Source: a virus. From it: a stretch of 24,508 nucleotides of DNA. Below the pieces are notes generated by a model. The model was not told the origin of the DNA and made no database searches. It was given only the letters and a program-made list of their open reading frames with translations. This document shows positions 6,612-14,382 of this stretch, piece after piece. The position numbers and the translations under genes were made by a program. Position 1 is the stretch's first letter. Every line of letters begins with the position of its first letter. The DNA lies in IMG/VR virus record IMGVR_UViG_3300034198_028150, positions 1 to 24,508 of that record, one strand, 5' to 3'.

Positions 6612-8147
6612 ATGGCTGGATCTTCGATCGCGCTGGCCAAAAGACGGACGGCTCAGCTCGCGGCTCAAGCAATTAAGAAGCAGCAGGAGCCAGAGCTGAT
6701 CCTGCTGCCCCACGTCGTGAAAGCGCGGGCCAGCTTGTCGTACTTCTGCGAGCTGATGGGAAAGACACCGGCTCGGCACATGCAGATCTGGCATCGGGAG
6801 TTTGTCACCGGTCGTAGCAACAACAATTTGCTAGATGTAGCTGGCCCTAATACGGCGTTGCTATCTCCACGCGGGTCGGCCAAGTCGACGTTCGTCTGCC
6901 TAACGCTGGCCTGGTTGATTGGTCGGCATGCGCTGGCCCAGAAGTTGTTGCGGATTCTTTACGTTTCATTCAACGTTGACGTGGCCCGCAGCAAGTCGGC
7001 CGCCGTCAAGAACCTGATCAGCAGCGACGAGTACCAAGAGATCTTCCCGATGGTGCGCCTGAGCAAGACGCGAACCAGTGACGAGCTCTGGGCCTTGGAT
7101 TGGGACCATGCCGCCATCGACGTCCGTGGTGAGGATGCGTTCACGATCGCCTGTGCGGGCCTGAAGGGCACGATCACCTCCAAGCGATCTTCGCTGATCA
7201 TCGTGGATGACGCCATCAAGAGCGCCGCGGCGATCGCCAACCCGGACATCCGCCGGGAGATGGAGACGAACTGGACCAACGTGGTCATGCCGACGATGCT
7301 GCCGGGCGGCCGGGCCTTTGCGTTGGGGACGCGGTTTCACTTCGACGACTTGTTCGCGACGTTGTTCACCGAGAAAGCCGGCTGGAAGGTGATCACGCAG
7401 GCCGCCCTCGAGTACGACGACAACGGGCAGGCCAAGTCGTACTGGCCGCAGTGGCATTCGGTGAAGTTCCTGTTGCAGCAACAGAATCTGGATCCGATCG
7501 CATTCTCGTATCAGTACCAGAACAAGCCCGTTCGCTCCACCGAGCTGGGGATCATGCCGGAGCTGTTCGTCCGCGGCGAGGTTCCCGACTCCTACGACCA
7601 GATCGGCGTCGGGATCGACCTGTCCGCCGGCCTGCGGGAGCGTCACGACTGGACGGTGTTCACCCTCGCCGGGCGCCTGGGCGACAAGTGCTACGTGATC
7701 GACTACCGGCGTATGCGGTCGATGGGCAATCTGGAGAAGATCGAGGCCCTGTGCGAGCTCCTGGAGGAGTGGAACCTGCTGCAGGTCAACGATCTGGGCC
7801 AGTATTTCGCCACAGCCTCGGAAGTGACCATCTGGCCGGAGGTCGTCGCGTACCAAAAGAGCTTTGAGGGCGACCTGAAGCGCATTTTATTCCAGGAATG
7901 GAATCTCCATAATCTGAATGTGTCGCCCATCAAGGGGTTCCGCGGCGACAAGCTGGCCCGGTTGCGGGGGATTATGGGTCTGTTCCAGGAGAAACGGGTG
8001 ATTTTCAACAAGTACCGAGACTTTGACTTGATGGTCAGCGAGATTGTCAACTTCGGGCACGCCGTGCACGACGACTGCGCGGACTCGTTGAACATCGTGG
8101 TCCAGGCGCTGATGCGACGGGGCAACGTACAAATCGAGTACGACTGA
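6612..8147 (+). CDS. terL: Terminase large subunit (packaging ATPase/nuclease)
   Basis: TerL pumps DNA into the procapsid using ATP and cuts the concatemer. The 511-residue product has a usual TerL length. The ATPase domain shows a Walker A-type loop SPRGSAKST (about 85-93), a Walker B LIIVDD (195-200) and a coupling-type segment ALGTRFHFDD (237-246). The nuclease domain begins with VGIDLSAG (about 333-340), whose Asp fits the first metal-binding acid, and ends with HDDCADSLN near the C-terminus, supplying the last acids. The start ATG 6612 has AGGG seven bases upstream. The gene follows the candidate small subunit and precedes the portal gene, the standard packaging order. A 12-mer repeat core lies at 6701-6711, read as ILLPH. 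Family assignment is secure. Confidence 0.92.
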   Translation: MAGSSIALAKRRTAQLAAQAIKKQQEPELILLPHVVKARASLSYFCELMGKTPARHMQIWHREFVTGRSNNNLLDVAGPNTALLSPRGSAKSTFVCLTLAWLIGRHALAQKLLRILYVSFNVDVARSKSAAVKNLISSDEYQEIFPMVRLSKTRTSDELWALDWDHAAIDVRGEDAFTIACAGLKGTITSKRSSLIIVDDAIKSAAAIANPDIRREMETNWTNVVMPTMLPGGRAFALGTRFHFDDLFATLFTEKAGWKVITQAALEYDDNGQAKSYWPQWHSVKFLLQQQNLDPIAFSYQYQNKPVRSTELGIMPELFVRGEVPDSYDQIGVGIDLSAGLRERHDWTVFTLAGRLGDKCYVIDYRRMRSMGNLEKIEALCELLEEWNLLQVNDLGQYFATASEVTIWPEVVAYQKSFEGDLKRILFQEWNLHNLNVSPIKGFRGDKLARLRGIMGLFQEKRVIFNKYRDFDLMVSEIVNFGHAVHDDCADSLNIVVQALMRRGNVQIEYD

Positions 8148-8155
8148 ACCACCGG

Positions 8156-8161
8156 TAGAAT
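8156..8161 (+). promoter_or_regulatory. GGTAGAAT box directly before the portal start
   Basis: TAGAAT ends only 6 nt before the portal ATG at 8168 and no Shine-Dalgarno sequence fits between them. If it acts as a -10 element, transcription would begin at or next to the start codon, giving a leaderless mRNA. Confidence 0.4.
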
Positions 8162-8167
8162 CGTCTT

Positions 8168-10357
8168 ATGGAACAGCCAGTCACTGAGCGTTTTCAGCGG
8201 ATTCTGGAGTCGGCCCGCCGCCGCGACGGATCTGCTGGTGTCGACACCATGATCGTGAACTCGCATCTGGCGCAGATGCGGATGTTCATGATGCGGCAGG
8301 GGATTGAGTTCTACCCAATCCAGGATACCTTCGGTTTTCGGCGTACATTTATCAATGCACTGGTAGAAGAGAACGAAATTGACGTCCGATTGGAAGGAAT
8401 TATTGATGATTTCCTGATTGATGGCTTGGGATTGTGGTTTTTTCGCCCGGTTGGTGACTCTTATCGGGTGATGTGGTTCAGCAAGGAAAACTATCGGGCC
8501 TATTACGACGCACTGGGCCAGATTGATGAGCTTGAGCTGGTGTATTCCTTCTCAGTACGGCAGACCGGCTTCATGCCGCCGGGGTTGCCGGGCACGAATG
8601 GGCAGCAGCAGTGGGTGAAACTGGTGGTTCGCAAGGATGTCATCACCGAAACCATCTCCAGCGAGAAGCCAGCGTTCGATTCGGCGCTGTCGACCATGGC
8701 TGCCACCGGCGGTAAGACCCGCGAGGTGATCAACAGCCTGGGTTTCATCCCGGCGGTGGAGGCATTCAACAATATGCGCTCCAGTGGCATGGATGCCACA
8801 GGTGAGTTCGCGCGATTCGGCGAGCATATCGTGGTTCACGACGATCTCGTCAAGAACATCCGCAGCAACATCCGATTTTTCGGAAGTCCGACCCTGGTTT
8901 CGAGTCGGCCCAAGTCGGATCTGGTTGAATCGGGCGGATCGGACGGGGCTCGACCGACCATCAGCTCTCAGGCGGGGTTCTATTCCGCTGGTCAGCCCTC
9001 ATCTCGGGTGAGCGCCCCGACTGGCGGCGGCATCCTGGGCGGTCGCGTCCCCAGAATCATCGCCAACATCGAGCCGACGGATCGAGCGGTCTACTTGACC
9101 CCGGATGCGGTCTCAGGCGACCAGAATCTCTACACCAGGCAGTACCGCGAGGAGATTCGCAACGCTCTGGGCGGTGTCGACGAGCTGGGCATCAGCACGG
9201 GCGCCACGGCCTACGAGATCAAGTCTCTGTTCGGGCGAGCCGCCACCACTGCTGCCCGTAAATGCCGGGGCCTGCTGACTTACGGACTGGCCAAGCTGCT
9301 GGCCCTGGTGATTTACCACGAAGAACGCATTTTTAAGGATTCGTTTGCCGCGGCAACCGGGCTCAAGAAGCCTGAACCGCCGATTCGTGAAACATTTGAG
9401 GATGACGCCAGGTTCAGCAAGGCGCTCGAGAAGTTTCAGGCAGCCGGGAAGGCGTATGAGGCCAAGCTGGATGCGGCGATCCGTGCTGCCGTCCAAAAGG
9501 CCAAGATGCCGCCGGGTGTGGTCGGCCTGATCCCTGATGGAGACCGTCGCGTGGCCTGGCGCTGGAAAGGCCCGGTGTTTGAGGAGTCGACCGAGGACGT
9601 GGTGAATAACAGCATCGTCGTTCGGAACTTACAAGAGCTCGGGGTCAACAGCATCGAGGCATTGAAGTATTTGTTCCCCGATAAGACCGACGGGGAGCGC
9701 AGCGCGATGTTGAGTGGCTATCCGTTTAGGATGGCTCAAGCCACACAACAGAGCATTGGCACGTTCCTGTCTCTGATCCAGCAGATGCAGCAGATCCCGC
9801 ACCCACAGGCGCCGAATCTCCCGCTGCTGGCAGATCCTAGACTGGATCTGACGCCACTCATCCAACGAGCGTTTGAATTCCTCCGCCGGGAGCTTACCTA
9901 TGCAGGACAGTACGACGATGCAACCGTCGGTGGCGACCCAGCCACCCTCGATGCCCTCCAGCGGGGTCGCGCCGAGCGTGGCTTATCAGCCAACGCCAGC
10001 CCCGACGGCCCAACCTTCGTACCAACCCCAGGCGCCGGTTTCGGCTCCGCAGGTTTCGGCGCCCCAGGCCAATCCCTGGCAGGAGGCGTTCAATCGCCTG
10101 TTCAGCGAGAGTTCGATCGGGACGCAGAGTTACCAGTCCCCGGCAGCCTCCTCGGCGGCGATCCCACCGGGAATGCCTTATCCGGCTACCTACCCTTCGG
10201 CACCGGTGGCCTACCCGGCGGCTCCGCAAGGATGGGCGCAGCCGACCTGGCAGCCCCAACCAACGCCGGTCTACCAGCAGCCCCTGGTCTCGCCGGTGGC
10301 CCCGCAGTATCCGCAGACCGCGCCCGCCAGCGACGAGTACCTGGGAAGCGTAAGTAA
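8168..10357 (+). CDS. Portal protein
   Basis: The portal forms the dodecameric ring at one capsid vertex through which DNA enters and to which the tail attaches. The 729-residue length matches the long portals of N4-like and other podoviruses. Position directly after terL, and a mixed beta then long-helix body, support the call. The body includes an aromatic segment (DGLGLWFFRPVGDSYRVMWF) near residue 90 and a helical stretch (ATAYEIKSLFGRAATTAARK) near 345-365. The start ATG 8168 lacks a ribosome site and lies 6 nt after TAGAAT. From residue 578 to the end the protein is low-complexity Gly/Pro/Ala, ending PGKRK. This tail is encoded in a region shared, in another frame, with the scaffold gene, so its sequence may be constrained by overprinting. 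Confidence 0.8.
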   Translation: MEQPVTERFQRILESARRRDGSAGVDTMIVNSHLAQMRMFMMRQGIEFYPIQDTFGFRRTFINALVEENEIDVRLEGIIDDFLIDGLGLWFFRPVGDSYRVMWFSKENYRAYYDALGQIDELELVYSFSVRQTGFMPPGLPGTNGQQQWVKLVVRKDVITETISSEKPAFDSALSTMAATGGKTREVINSLGFIPAVEAFNNMRSSGMDATGEFARFGEHIVVHDDLVKNIRSNIRFFGSPTLVSSRPKSDLVESGGSDGARPTISSQAGFYSAGQPSSRVSAPTGGGILGGRVPRIIANIEPTDRAVYLTPDAVSGDQNLYTRQYREEIRNALGGVDELGISTGATAYEIKSLFGRAATTAARKCRGLLTYGLAKLLALVIYHEERIFKDSFAAATGLKKPEPPIRETFEDDARFSKALEKFQAAGKAYEAKLDAAIRAAVQKAKMPPGVVGLIPDGDRRVAWRWKGPVFEESTEDVVNNSIVVRNLQELGVNSIEALKYLFPDKTDGERSAMLSGYPFRMAQATQQSIGTFLSLIQQMQQIPHPQAPNLPLLADPRLDLTPLIQRAFEFLRRELTYAGQYDDATVGGDPATLDALQRGRAERGLSANASPDGPTFVPTPGAGFGSAGFGAPGQSLAGGVQSPVQREFDRDAELPVPGSLLGGDPTGNALSGYLPFGTGGLPGGSARMGAADLAAPTNAGLPAAPGLAGGPAVSADRARQRRVPGKRK
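9838..9843 (+). promoter_or_regulatory. CCTAGACT box inside portal, before the scaffold gene
   Basis: TAGACT lies within the portal coding sequence, 56 nt before the chosen scaffold ATG at 9900. The hexamer is the same as before the genes at 3161, 12422, 14347 (-) and 16875 (-). It could give the overlapping gene its own transcript. Confidence 0.35.
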
Positions 10358-10880
10358 CGAATCCCTGGAGGTTCTTCAGCATTTCGGCGGCGAAGCACCG
10401 GCCCTGCTGAACCGGTACGCCTGCACCGTGGAAGATGCCCTGCTGAACCAGGCTCAGCAGACGGTGGCCGCCCTGCAGCGCGTGGAGCAGCTGGAGCAGG
10501 CGATGGAAGACGCCCGCACGGTGATCGTCGCCGCCGCGGAAGACAACGCCGCCTATCACGCGATCCTGACGACCCCGCAGACCCTGGCCGAGTACACCAG
10601 CGGTTTCTTTGGACCCGAGGGCCCGCACCCGGTGGAAACTTCCCGTGATCGCCTGGCTGCCGAGGTGGCGATGGAAGACGCTCGCTACGCCCCCAGCGAG
10701 CAGTACCTGCGCCCGCAGATGGACATGCCCTATCCGGGTGTTCAGGCCCGTGCCGGTGGCCCGGACTTCATGTCGACGTTCTCGCAGATGTTCGACAAGA
10801 ACCCCGCCGCTGCTGCCCAGTACCTGCTGACCGCCACGCCGGATGACCTGCGCGGCAAGTTGCTCGTCACGGACGGCTGA
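9900..10880 (+). CDS. Putative capsid scaffold protein overlapping the portal gene
   Basis: The chosen start is ATG 9900, with CGGGAG about 7 nt upstream; an in-frame TTG at 9873 is weaker. The 326-residue product lies in the +1 frame relative to portal and shares 458 nt with it. Residues 1-145 are Pro/Gln/Ala/Tyr-rich and disordered-looking, interrupted by NPWQEAFNRLFSE, a likely helix. Residues 150-235 are acidic and helical (EDALLNQAQQTVAALQRVEQ), probably coiled coil. The C-terminus contains a short helical segment (FMSTFSQMFDKNPAAAAQYL). A disordered N-terminus plus coiled coil, directly after portal, fits a scaffold that templates capsid assembly. The capsid gene lies on the other strand some 9 kb away, which is unusual. 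The role is inferred, but the gene is clearly coding beyond 10357. Confidence 0.65.
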   Translation: MQDSTTMQPSVATQPPSMPSSGVAPSVAYQPTPAPTAQPSYQPQAPVSAPQVSAPQANPWQEAFNRLFSESSIGTQSYQSPAASSAAIPPGMPYPATYPSAPVAYPAAPQGWAQPTWQPQPTPVYQQPLVSPVAPQYPQTAPASDEYLGSVSNESLEVLQHFGGEAPALLNRYACTVEDALLNQAQQTVAALQRVEQLEQAMEDARTVIVAAAEDNAAYHAILTTPQTLAEYTSGFFGPEGPHPVETSRDRLAAEVAMEDARYAPSEQYLRPQMDMPYPGVQARAGGPDFMSTFSQMFDKNPAAAAQYLLTATPDDLRGKLLVTDG

Positions 10881-10882
10881 TC

Positions 10883-11188
10883 ATGAAGGGACACGTGAAC
10901 CCGGCCATGACCGGCAGTGCGCCGGTCGGCAATCCCAACGCTCTCAGGCTGAACCACTTGGGTGGCGATGCCGTCGAGCGCGCCGTCCAGCAAACGACCC
11001 GAGCGGCTGAGCTGCGCGGACAAGAAGTGCGGGCCCAGCAGGCCAATCAGTTCCTGCGAACGACGGTTCAAGCCATGCGCGTTCGCGCTGGCATGCCAGA
11101 GCGGCTGCCCGTTGAGTCCGTGGGGCGGCGGGCAGCGGAAAATCCACAGCTTGCTGTTGATCTCGGGCTGACAGTTCCTACTGCTTGA
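10883..11188 (+). CDS. Small unrecognised protein between scaffold and endolysin
   Basis: This 101-residue protein starts at ATG 10883, linked to the scaffold stop by TGATCATG and to the endolysin start by a second TGATCATG. This suggests a translationally linked trio. The product is Arg/Ala/Gln-rich, with a long helix-prone centre (AVERAVQQTTRAAELRGQEV, then QQANQFLRTTVQAMRVR). No signal peptide or membrane segment is seen, so it is not an obvious holin. I do not recognise the family. It could be a small virion or assembly factor. Confidence 0.6.
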   Translation: MKGHVNPAMTGSAPVGNPNALRLNHLGGDAVERAVQQTTRAAELRGQEVRAQQANQFLRTTVQAMRVRAGMPERLPVESVGRRAAENPQLAVDLGLTVPTA

Positions 11189-11190
11189 TC

Positions 11191-12384
11191 ATGACAACCA
11201 GCTCAGCAGCTCTGGCCAAGGCCATCGAGCTGATCGAGGGCTTCGAGGGCATTGAACTCAAGGCGTACCTCGATCCCATTGGCGTGCCAACAATTTGCGC
11301 CGGCCTGACGCAGTACCCGGATGGCTCGCCGGTCCGCCTCGGGGAGACCTGCAGCGCCGAGGTGTGCCGCGGCTATCTGGAAGAGTCCCTGCGAGCCGAG
11401 TACCAGCCGGCGCTGGAGCGGATCCCGGGCTGGTATCGGCTGTCCGCTGAGCAGCAGGCGGCACTGTTCTCGTTCGCCTGGAACCTGGGCAGTGAGTTCT
11501 ACGGCAGCGCAGGCTTTGAGACGATCTCCAAGGCCCTGGCCGATGGTGCCAAGGACCCTGCTGCCTACCAGGACGTGCCAAGGGCTCTGAACCTGTACGT
11601 CAACGCCGGGGATCGACCATTCCCGGGGCTTGTGATTCGCCGCAAGAAGGAAGGCGAGGTCTGGCAGTCGGGTTCCTCCCCGGTGCTGCAGTTCAAGGCG
11701 CTGCAGGACACGGTGCTCAAGAAGGCGCCAATCGATCGGAAGTACCTGTCCAGTGAGGGGCTGCAGGGTGCGGAAGCGGGCGCCGTGATCAGCGTGTCGC
11801 GCGTGGACGAGATTCCCGCCAACGCACACGTCTGGTTCACGTTGGCCGGCACAGGCGAGCGCTGGGCCGCGTTTGCACCGCACTGGCAGCAGGTGGCCCC
11901 GCAGGCTGCCACCCCTCCCAGTACGCCCCCTGCTGCCCCCAAGCCTTCGGACTCCGCGGACTGGGGTGATTTCGGCGCCAAGGTCGGCAAGTACATCACG
12001 GTCGGCGAGGTGCTGCAGTACGACGCTCGCCGCAAGCCGGTCCCGGGCAGCCAGGCGGAGAAGAACCTGCTGCGTGTCTGTGCCGAGTTCGATGCCATTC
12101 GGGTGGCCTGGGGTGGGCCGATCGGCGTGACCAGCGGCTATCGCCCGGAGCCGATCAACAGCCAAGTGGGCGGTGTGCCGAACTCCAGGCACGTCACTGG
12201 GCAGGCGCTGGACATCTACCCGGTGTCGGAATCCTTGGAGAAGTTCTATCACTGGTTGGCGCAGCGCTGGACCGGCGGTCTTGGTGATGGGCGCCGCAAG
12301 GGATTCATTCACGTCGATACCCGTGATGGCGGGTACTTCGAGTCCAAGGCCGGCGTGCGACCCGCGGTGGTTTGGGACTACTGA
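11191..12384 (+). CDS. Modular endolysin: GH24 muramidase, SH3-like domain, M15 peptidase
   Basis: The enzyme should cut both glycan strands and peptide stems of peptidoglycan at lysis. The start ATG 11191 follows the previous stop (TGATCATG) and gives 397 residues. Residues 10-155 are a T4/P22-type muramidase with the Glu-x8-Asp-x5-Thr signature at E19, D28 and T34, and the usual NLGSEFYGS and GLVIRRKKE segments. Residues about 165-240 form a small beta-rich, SH3-like module. A Pro-rich linker (TPPAAPKPS, near 245-255) encoded by the 12-mer repeat follows. The C-terminal domain is an M15-type D-Ala-D-Ala/L-Ala-D-Glu peptidase with zinc ligands H334, D341 (SRHVTGQALDI) and H374 (FIHVD). No export signal is seen, so a holin elsewhere is expected. 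A virion-associated role is a less likely alternative. Confidence 0.88.
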   Translation: MTTSSAALAKAIELIEGFEGIELKAYLDPIGVPTICAGLTQYPDGSPVRLGETCSAEVCRGYLEESLRAEYQPALERIPGWYRLSAEQQAALFSFAWNLGSEFYGSAGFETISKALADGAKDPAAYQDVPRALNLYVNAGDRPFPGLVIRRKKEGEVWQSGSSPVLQFKALQDTVLKKAPIDRKYLSSEGLQGAEAGAVISVSRVDEIPANAHVWFTLAGTGERWAAFAPHWQQVAPQAATPPSTPPAAPKPSDSADWGDFGAKVGKYITVGEVLQYDARRKPVPGSQAEKNLLRVCAEFDAIRVAWGGPIGVTSGYRPEPINSQVGGVPNSRHVTGQALDIYPVSESLEKFYHWLAQRWTGGLGDGRRKGFIHVDTRDGGYFESKAGVRPAVVWDY

Positions 12385-12390
12385 CAGAGC

Positions 12391-12396
12391 TAGACT
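12391..12396 (+). promoter_or_regulatory. GCTAGACT box (putative promoter)
   Basis: TAGACT lies 6 nt after the endolysin stop and 25 nt before the ATG at 12422. Confidence 0.4.
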
Positions 12397-12421
12397 GATC
12401 ACAAAGAAACTGCTACGAGCG

Positions 12422-12877
12422 ATGACGGTCATTGACAAAGTCAACCGCAAGGGCGTGACCGGCAAGCGTGTACTGACGGGCCCTACGGAACTGGTGGGGC
12501 CGCGTCTTGCTGTACCAGTTCGCTTCTCTTCTATTACAGGCATCACAGCCGCCGATGATTATGAGATCACCGACGGCTCCGGGGCCAATGCTGCGACCTA
12601 CAGGGTGACGGTGCGGCCCTACGCCGAAAGCGGCCTGACCTCGAACCAACGTGGCGTGGGTCGCGTCGCCCTGGTCAAGCAGACCGGCGGCGTCAGCAAT
12701 CCCACCGTCAGGGCCGCGGTGGTGGCATCTGGGCGCGTGCGTGACACTCGCACGCCGCTGACGATCGGCCCGGTGACGACGACGACGACCGATCGCCTGT
12801 TCCTGATCGTCGAGCGCAAGGATGCGTCCGCTCTGAAGTATCAACTGGAAGTGGATCGGGTGCTGACGACGCCCTGA
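12422..12877 (+). CDS. Beta-rich protein of unknown function
   Basis: This 151-residue protein starts at ATG 12422; an earlier in-frame Met would overlap the endolysin. It is dominated by short beta-prone stretches (YRVTVRP, VALVKQTGG, RLFLIVERKD, YQLEVDRV) and rich in Thr, Val and Gly, as in small phage decoration or tail proteins. I do not recognise the family. Its stop TGA (12875-12877) is the left half of TGATCA, and the right half is the stop of the opposing gene, so two convergent operons meet here with no terminator between them. Confidence 0.65.
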   Translation: MTVIDKVNRKGVTGKRVLTGPTELVGPRLAVPVRFSSITGITAADDYEITDGSGANAATYRVTVRPYAESGLTSNQRGVGRVALVKQTGGVSNPTVRAAVVASGRVRDTRTPLTIGPVTTTTTDRLFLIVERKDASALKYQLEVDRVLTTP

Positions 12878-13009
12878 TCAGCGGCCCTGGCCAATGGGTA
12901 GTTTACGACCGCGGCGAGGCTTGCTCCCGCGGCCGTTGCCTTGGCGGGTTTTCTTGTGGATGGGCTCCTTGTGAGGGAGCGCCATGATGCTGAGACGGGG
13001 TTTGGCCAT
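12878..13009 (-). CDS. 43-residue highly basic protein
   Basis: This short gene reads from ATG at 13009-13007 to TGA at 12880-12878. Its start overlaps the stop of the upstream minus-strand gene (TGATG), and its stop abuts the opposing stop in TGATCA. The product has a centre rich in Lys, Arg, Gly and His (HKKTRQGNGRGSKPRRGRK), with no acidic residue beyond one Glu. Tight packing between two stops, coupling and a distinct composition argue that it is real. It may bind nucleic acid or act as a structural peptide. I do not recognise the family. Confidence 0.6.
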   Translation of the reverse strand: MAKPRLSIMALPHKEPIHKKTRQGNGRGSKPRRGRKLPIGQGR

Positions 13010-13431
13010 CAGACGTTGCGCACCACGAGGCCGCCGGTGTTGAACTGAACCGTGTCACCGTTCTGAACCTCGAGGTTCGCGGTGAGCGTGCCGGAGGAGA
13101 GGAAGTTGCCGCCGGTGATTGCGTCCCAGAGCCCGAAGTGCGTCAAGGTGACGGGGCTGGCGTTGGCGGCGCTGGATGTGATCTGCACGGTGGTGGTGTT
13201 GGAGATCTCAAATCCGCCACCCACCGAGGCCCCGACGGCGCTGAAGTTGGTGCTGGCCACCGCGGTGCGATTGGCAGTGCCCTTGACGGTCGCGGTCTGG
13301 TCATTGCCGGTGCCAGCAATACCTGGGTTGCCGGAGTGAACCGACACGTAGACATTGCTCAGGGCCGACGGGTACGACGTCCCCTTGTACCACTCCAGGA
13401 TCTTAGTAGCCAGGTATTGAGAGAAGGCCAT
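13009..13431 (-). CDS. Phage virion structural protein (FGLWDAxTGG type)
   Basis: This 140-residue protein starts at ATG 13431. It has a helical N-terminus (FSQYLATKILEWYKGT), then beta strands (NVYVSVHSGNPG), a Gly/Ala/Ser/Thr-rich middle, and the segment TLTHFGLWDAITGGNFLSSG. The pattern of short helix, a vYVslhtgdPg-like strand, and thFGlwDAaTGGnll-like ending recurs in many phage genomes as a small virion or tail-associated protein of unsettled role. The stop overlaps the start of the 43-residue gene. No clear promoter box or ribosome site precedes it. Confidence 0.65.
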   Translation of the reverse strand: MAFSQYLATKILEWYKGTSYPSALSNVYVSVHSGNPGIAGTGNDQTATVKGTANRTAVASTNFSAVGASVGGGFEISNTTTVQITSSAANASPVTLTHFGLWDAITGGNFLSSGTLTANLEVQNGDTVQFNTGGLVVRNV

Positions 13432-13480
13432 GCACAGTCGCCACGGTTCTTCTATTTTGGCAAACCTGCAGTTCTACGTC

Positions 13481-14347
13481 TTAGAGGCCAAAGCCGCCCA
13501 GGGGGATCACCAGTTCGCCGAGATTGGAGGAGGTGCCGCCACTGCTGCCCGTCAGACGCCGCACCGGAGCCACGGTCCCGCGCGAGAGGTCGGCGCCCTG
13601 GGCGACACCGGTGGCCTTGTAGTTCGCCTGCAGTCGACCACGGCTGAGATCTTGTTGTACCGCCACACCCCGGGGCACGAAGATCGTGAGCTGGTTGAGC
13701 GAGGTCCCCAGGGCGCTGCCTTCGAGGCTGCGAACCAGGCCCGAGGGGTAGAACTCGCCGTAGGAGCTGTCGGCGCCCAGGGCGACACCGCTGAGCTTGC
13801 CCAGGGCGATGCGTGCAGTCGGGTTGAGTGTACCGAGCGCGACCCCCTGCAGCACCCCCTGTGGCTCGATCAACAGCAGCACTTCGTAGGGGATGGCCGC
13901 AAACGCACTGCAGCTGATCACGAAGTAGAACTCGCCCGGCGGGAAAAACAAGACCTGCCGGTCGACACCCTGGGGCAGCAGGGACAGCTTGGGCAGGGGG
14001 CTGGGTGATAGGGCGAAACCAGTGTCACCAAGGGGCAGGGGCTTGCGATCGGCGCCCAGCATGCCCAGGGCGATGTACTTGTTCTCGTACGGGTTGGCGT
14101 GGAGATTGAAGAGGCCCAGGCGCGAGACCGCGGTGGTCCTCACCTTGAAGAAGACGGTGTTGGAGCCGACTTGCGAACCGAGCGTGCCGGCGGCGATGAA
14201 ATCCAGGGTGGCGCGATCACCGAGGTCGTGAGCCTTGTCGAGGGAGTTGGCGACGACGTACTGCGGACGATTCAGGGATGGGGCCGCACGATCACTGCCG
14301 CCATAGTGACGACGGAAAAGCTCCTGCTGAGCGGTCTGATCGAGCAT
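13481..14347 (-). CDS. Putative virion protein with degenerate VALG repeats
   Basis: This 288-residue protein starts at ATG 14347, 21 nt after a TAGACT box. It is beta-rich. The first half has strands such as NTVFFKVRTT, GLFNLHANPY and GEFYFVISC. The second half has loosely repeated units around GVALGTLN, IALGKLSG, GVALGADS and SALGTSLN, spaced about 15-30 residues, suggesting a repeating beta structure. I do not recognise the family. The genes around it point to a tail or fibre-associated structural protein. A reverse-strand 12-mer repeat (SLLPQ) and an ATAGGGCGAAAC copy both lie inside the gene. Confidence 0.6.
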   Translation of the reverse strand: MLDQTAQQELFRRHYGGSDRAAPSLNRPQYVVANSLDKAHDLGDRATLDFIAAGTLGSQVGSNTVFFKVRTTAVSRLGLFNLHANPYENKYIALGMLGADRKPLPLGDTGFALSPSPLPKLSLLPQGVDRQVLFFPPGEFYFVISCSAFAAIPYEVLLLIEPQGVLQGVALGTLNPTARIALGKLSGVALGADSSYGEFYPSGLVRSLEGSALGTSLNQLTIFVPRGVAVQQDLSRGRLQANYKATGVAQGADLSRGTVAPVRRLTGSSGGTSSNLGELVIPLGGFGL

Positions 14348-14368
14348 CGTACGGCTAGATTTTTGATA

Positions 14369-14374
14369 AGTCTA
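14369..14374 (-). promoter_or_regulatory. CCTAGACT box (putative promoter, minus strand)
   Basis: TAGACT on the minus strand lies 9 nt after the stop of the 478-residue gene and 21 nt before the ATG at 14347. Confidence 0.4.
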
Positions 14375-14382
14375 GGCCTGCT

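Noticed and set aside
11203-12546. 447-codon open frame on the minus strand across the endolysin gene
   Set aside because: It is the antisense shadow of a GC-rich gene whose + strand product has three recognisable enzymatic or binding domains.
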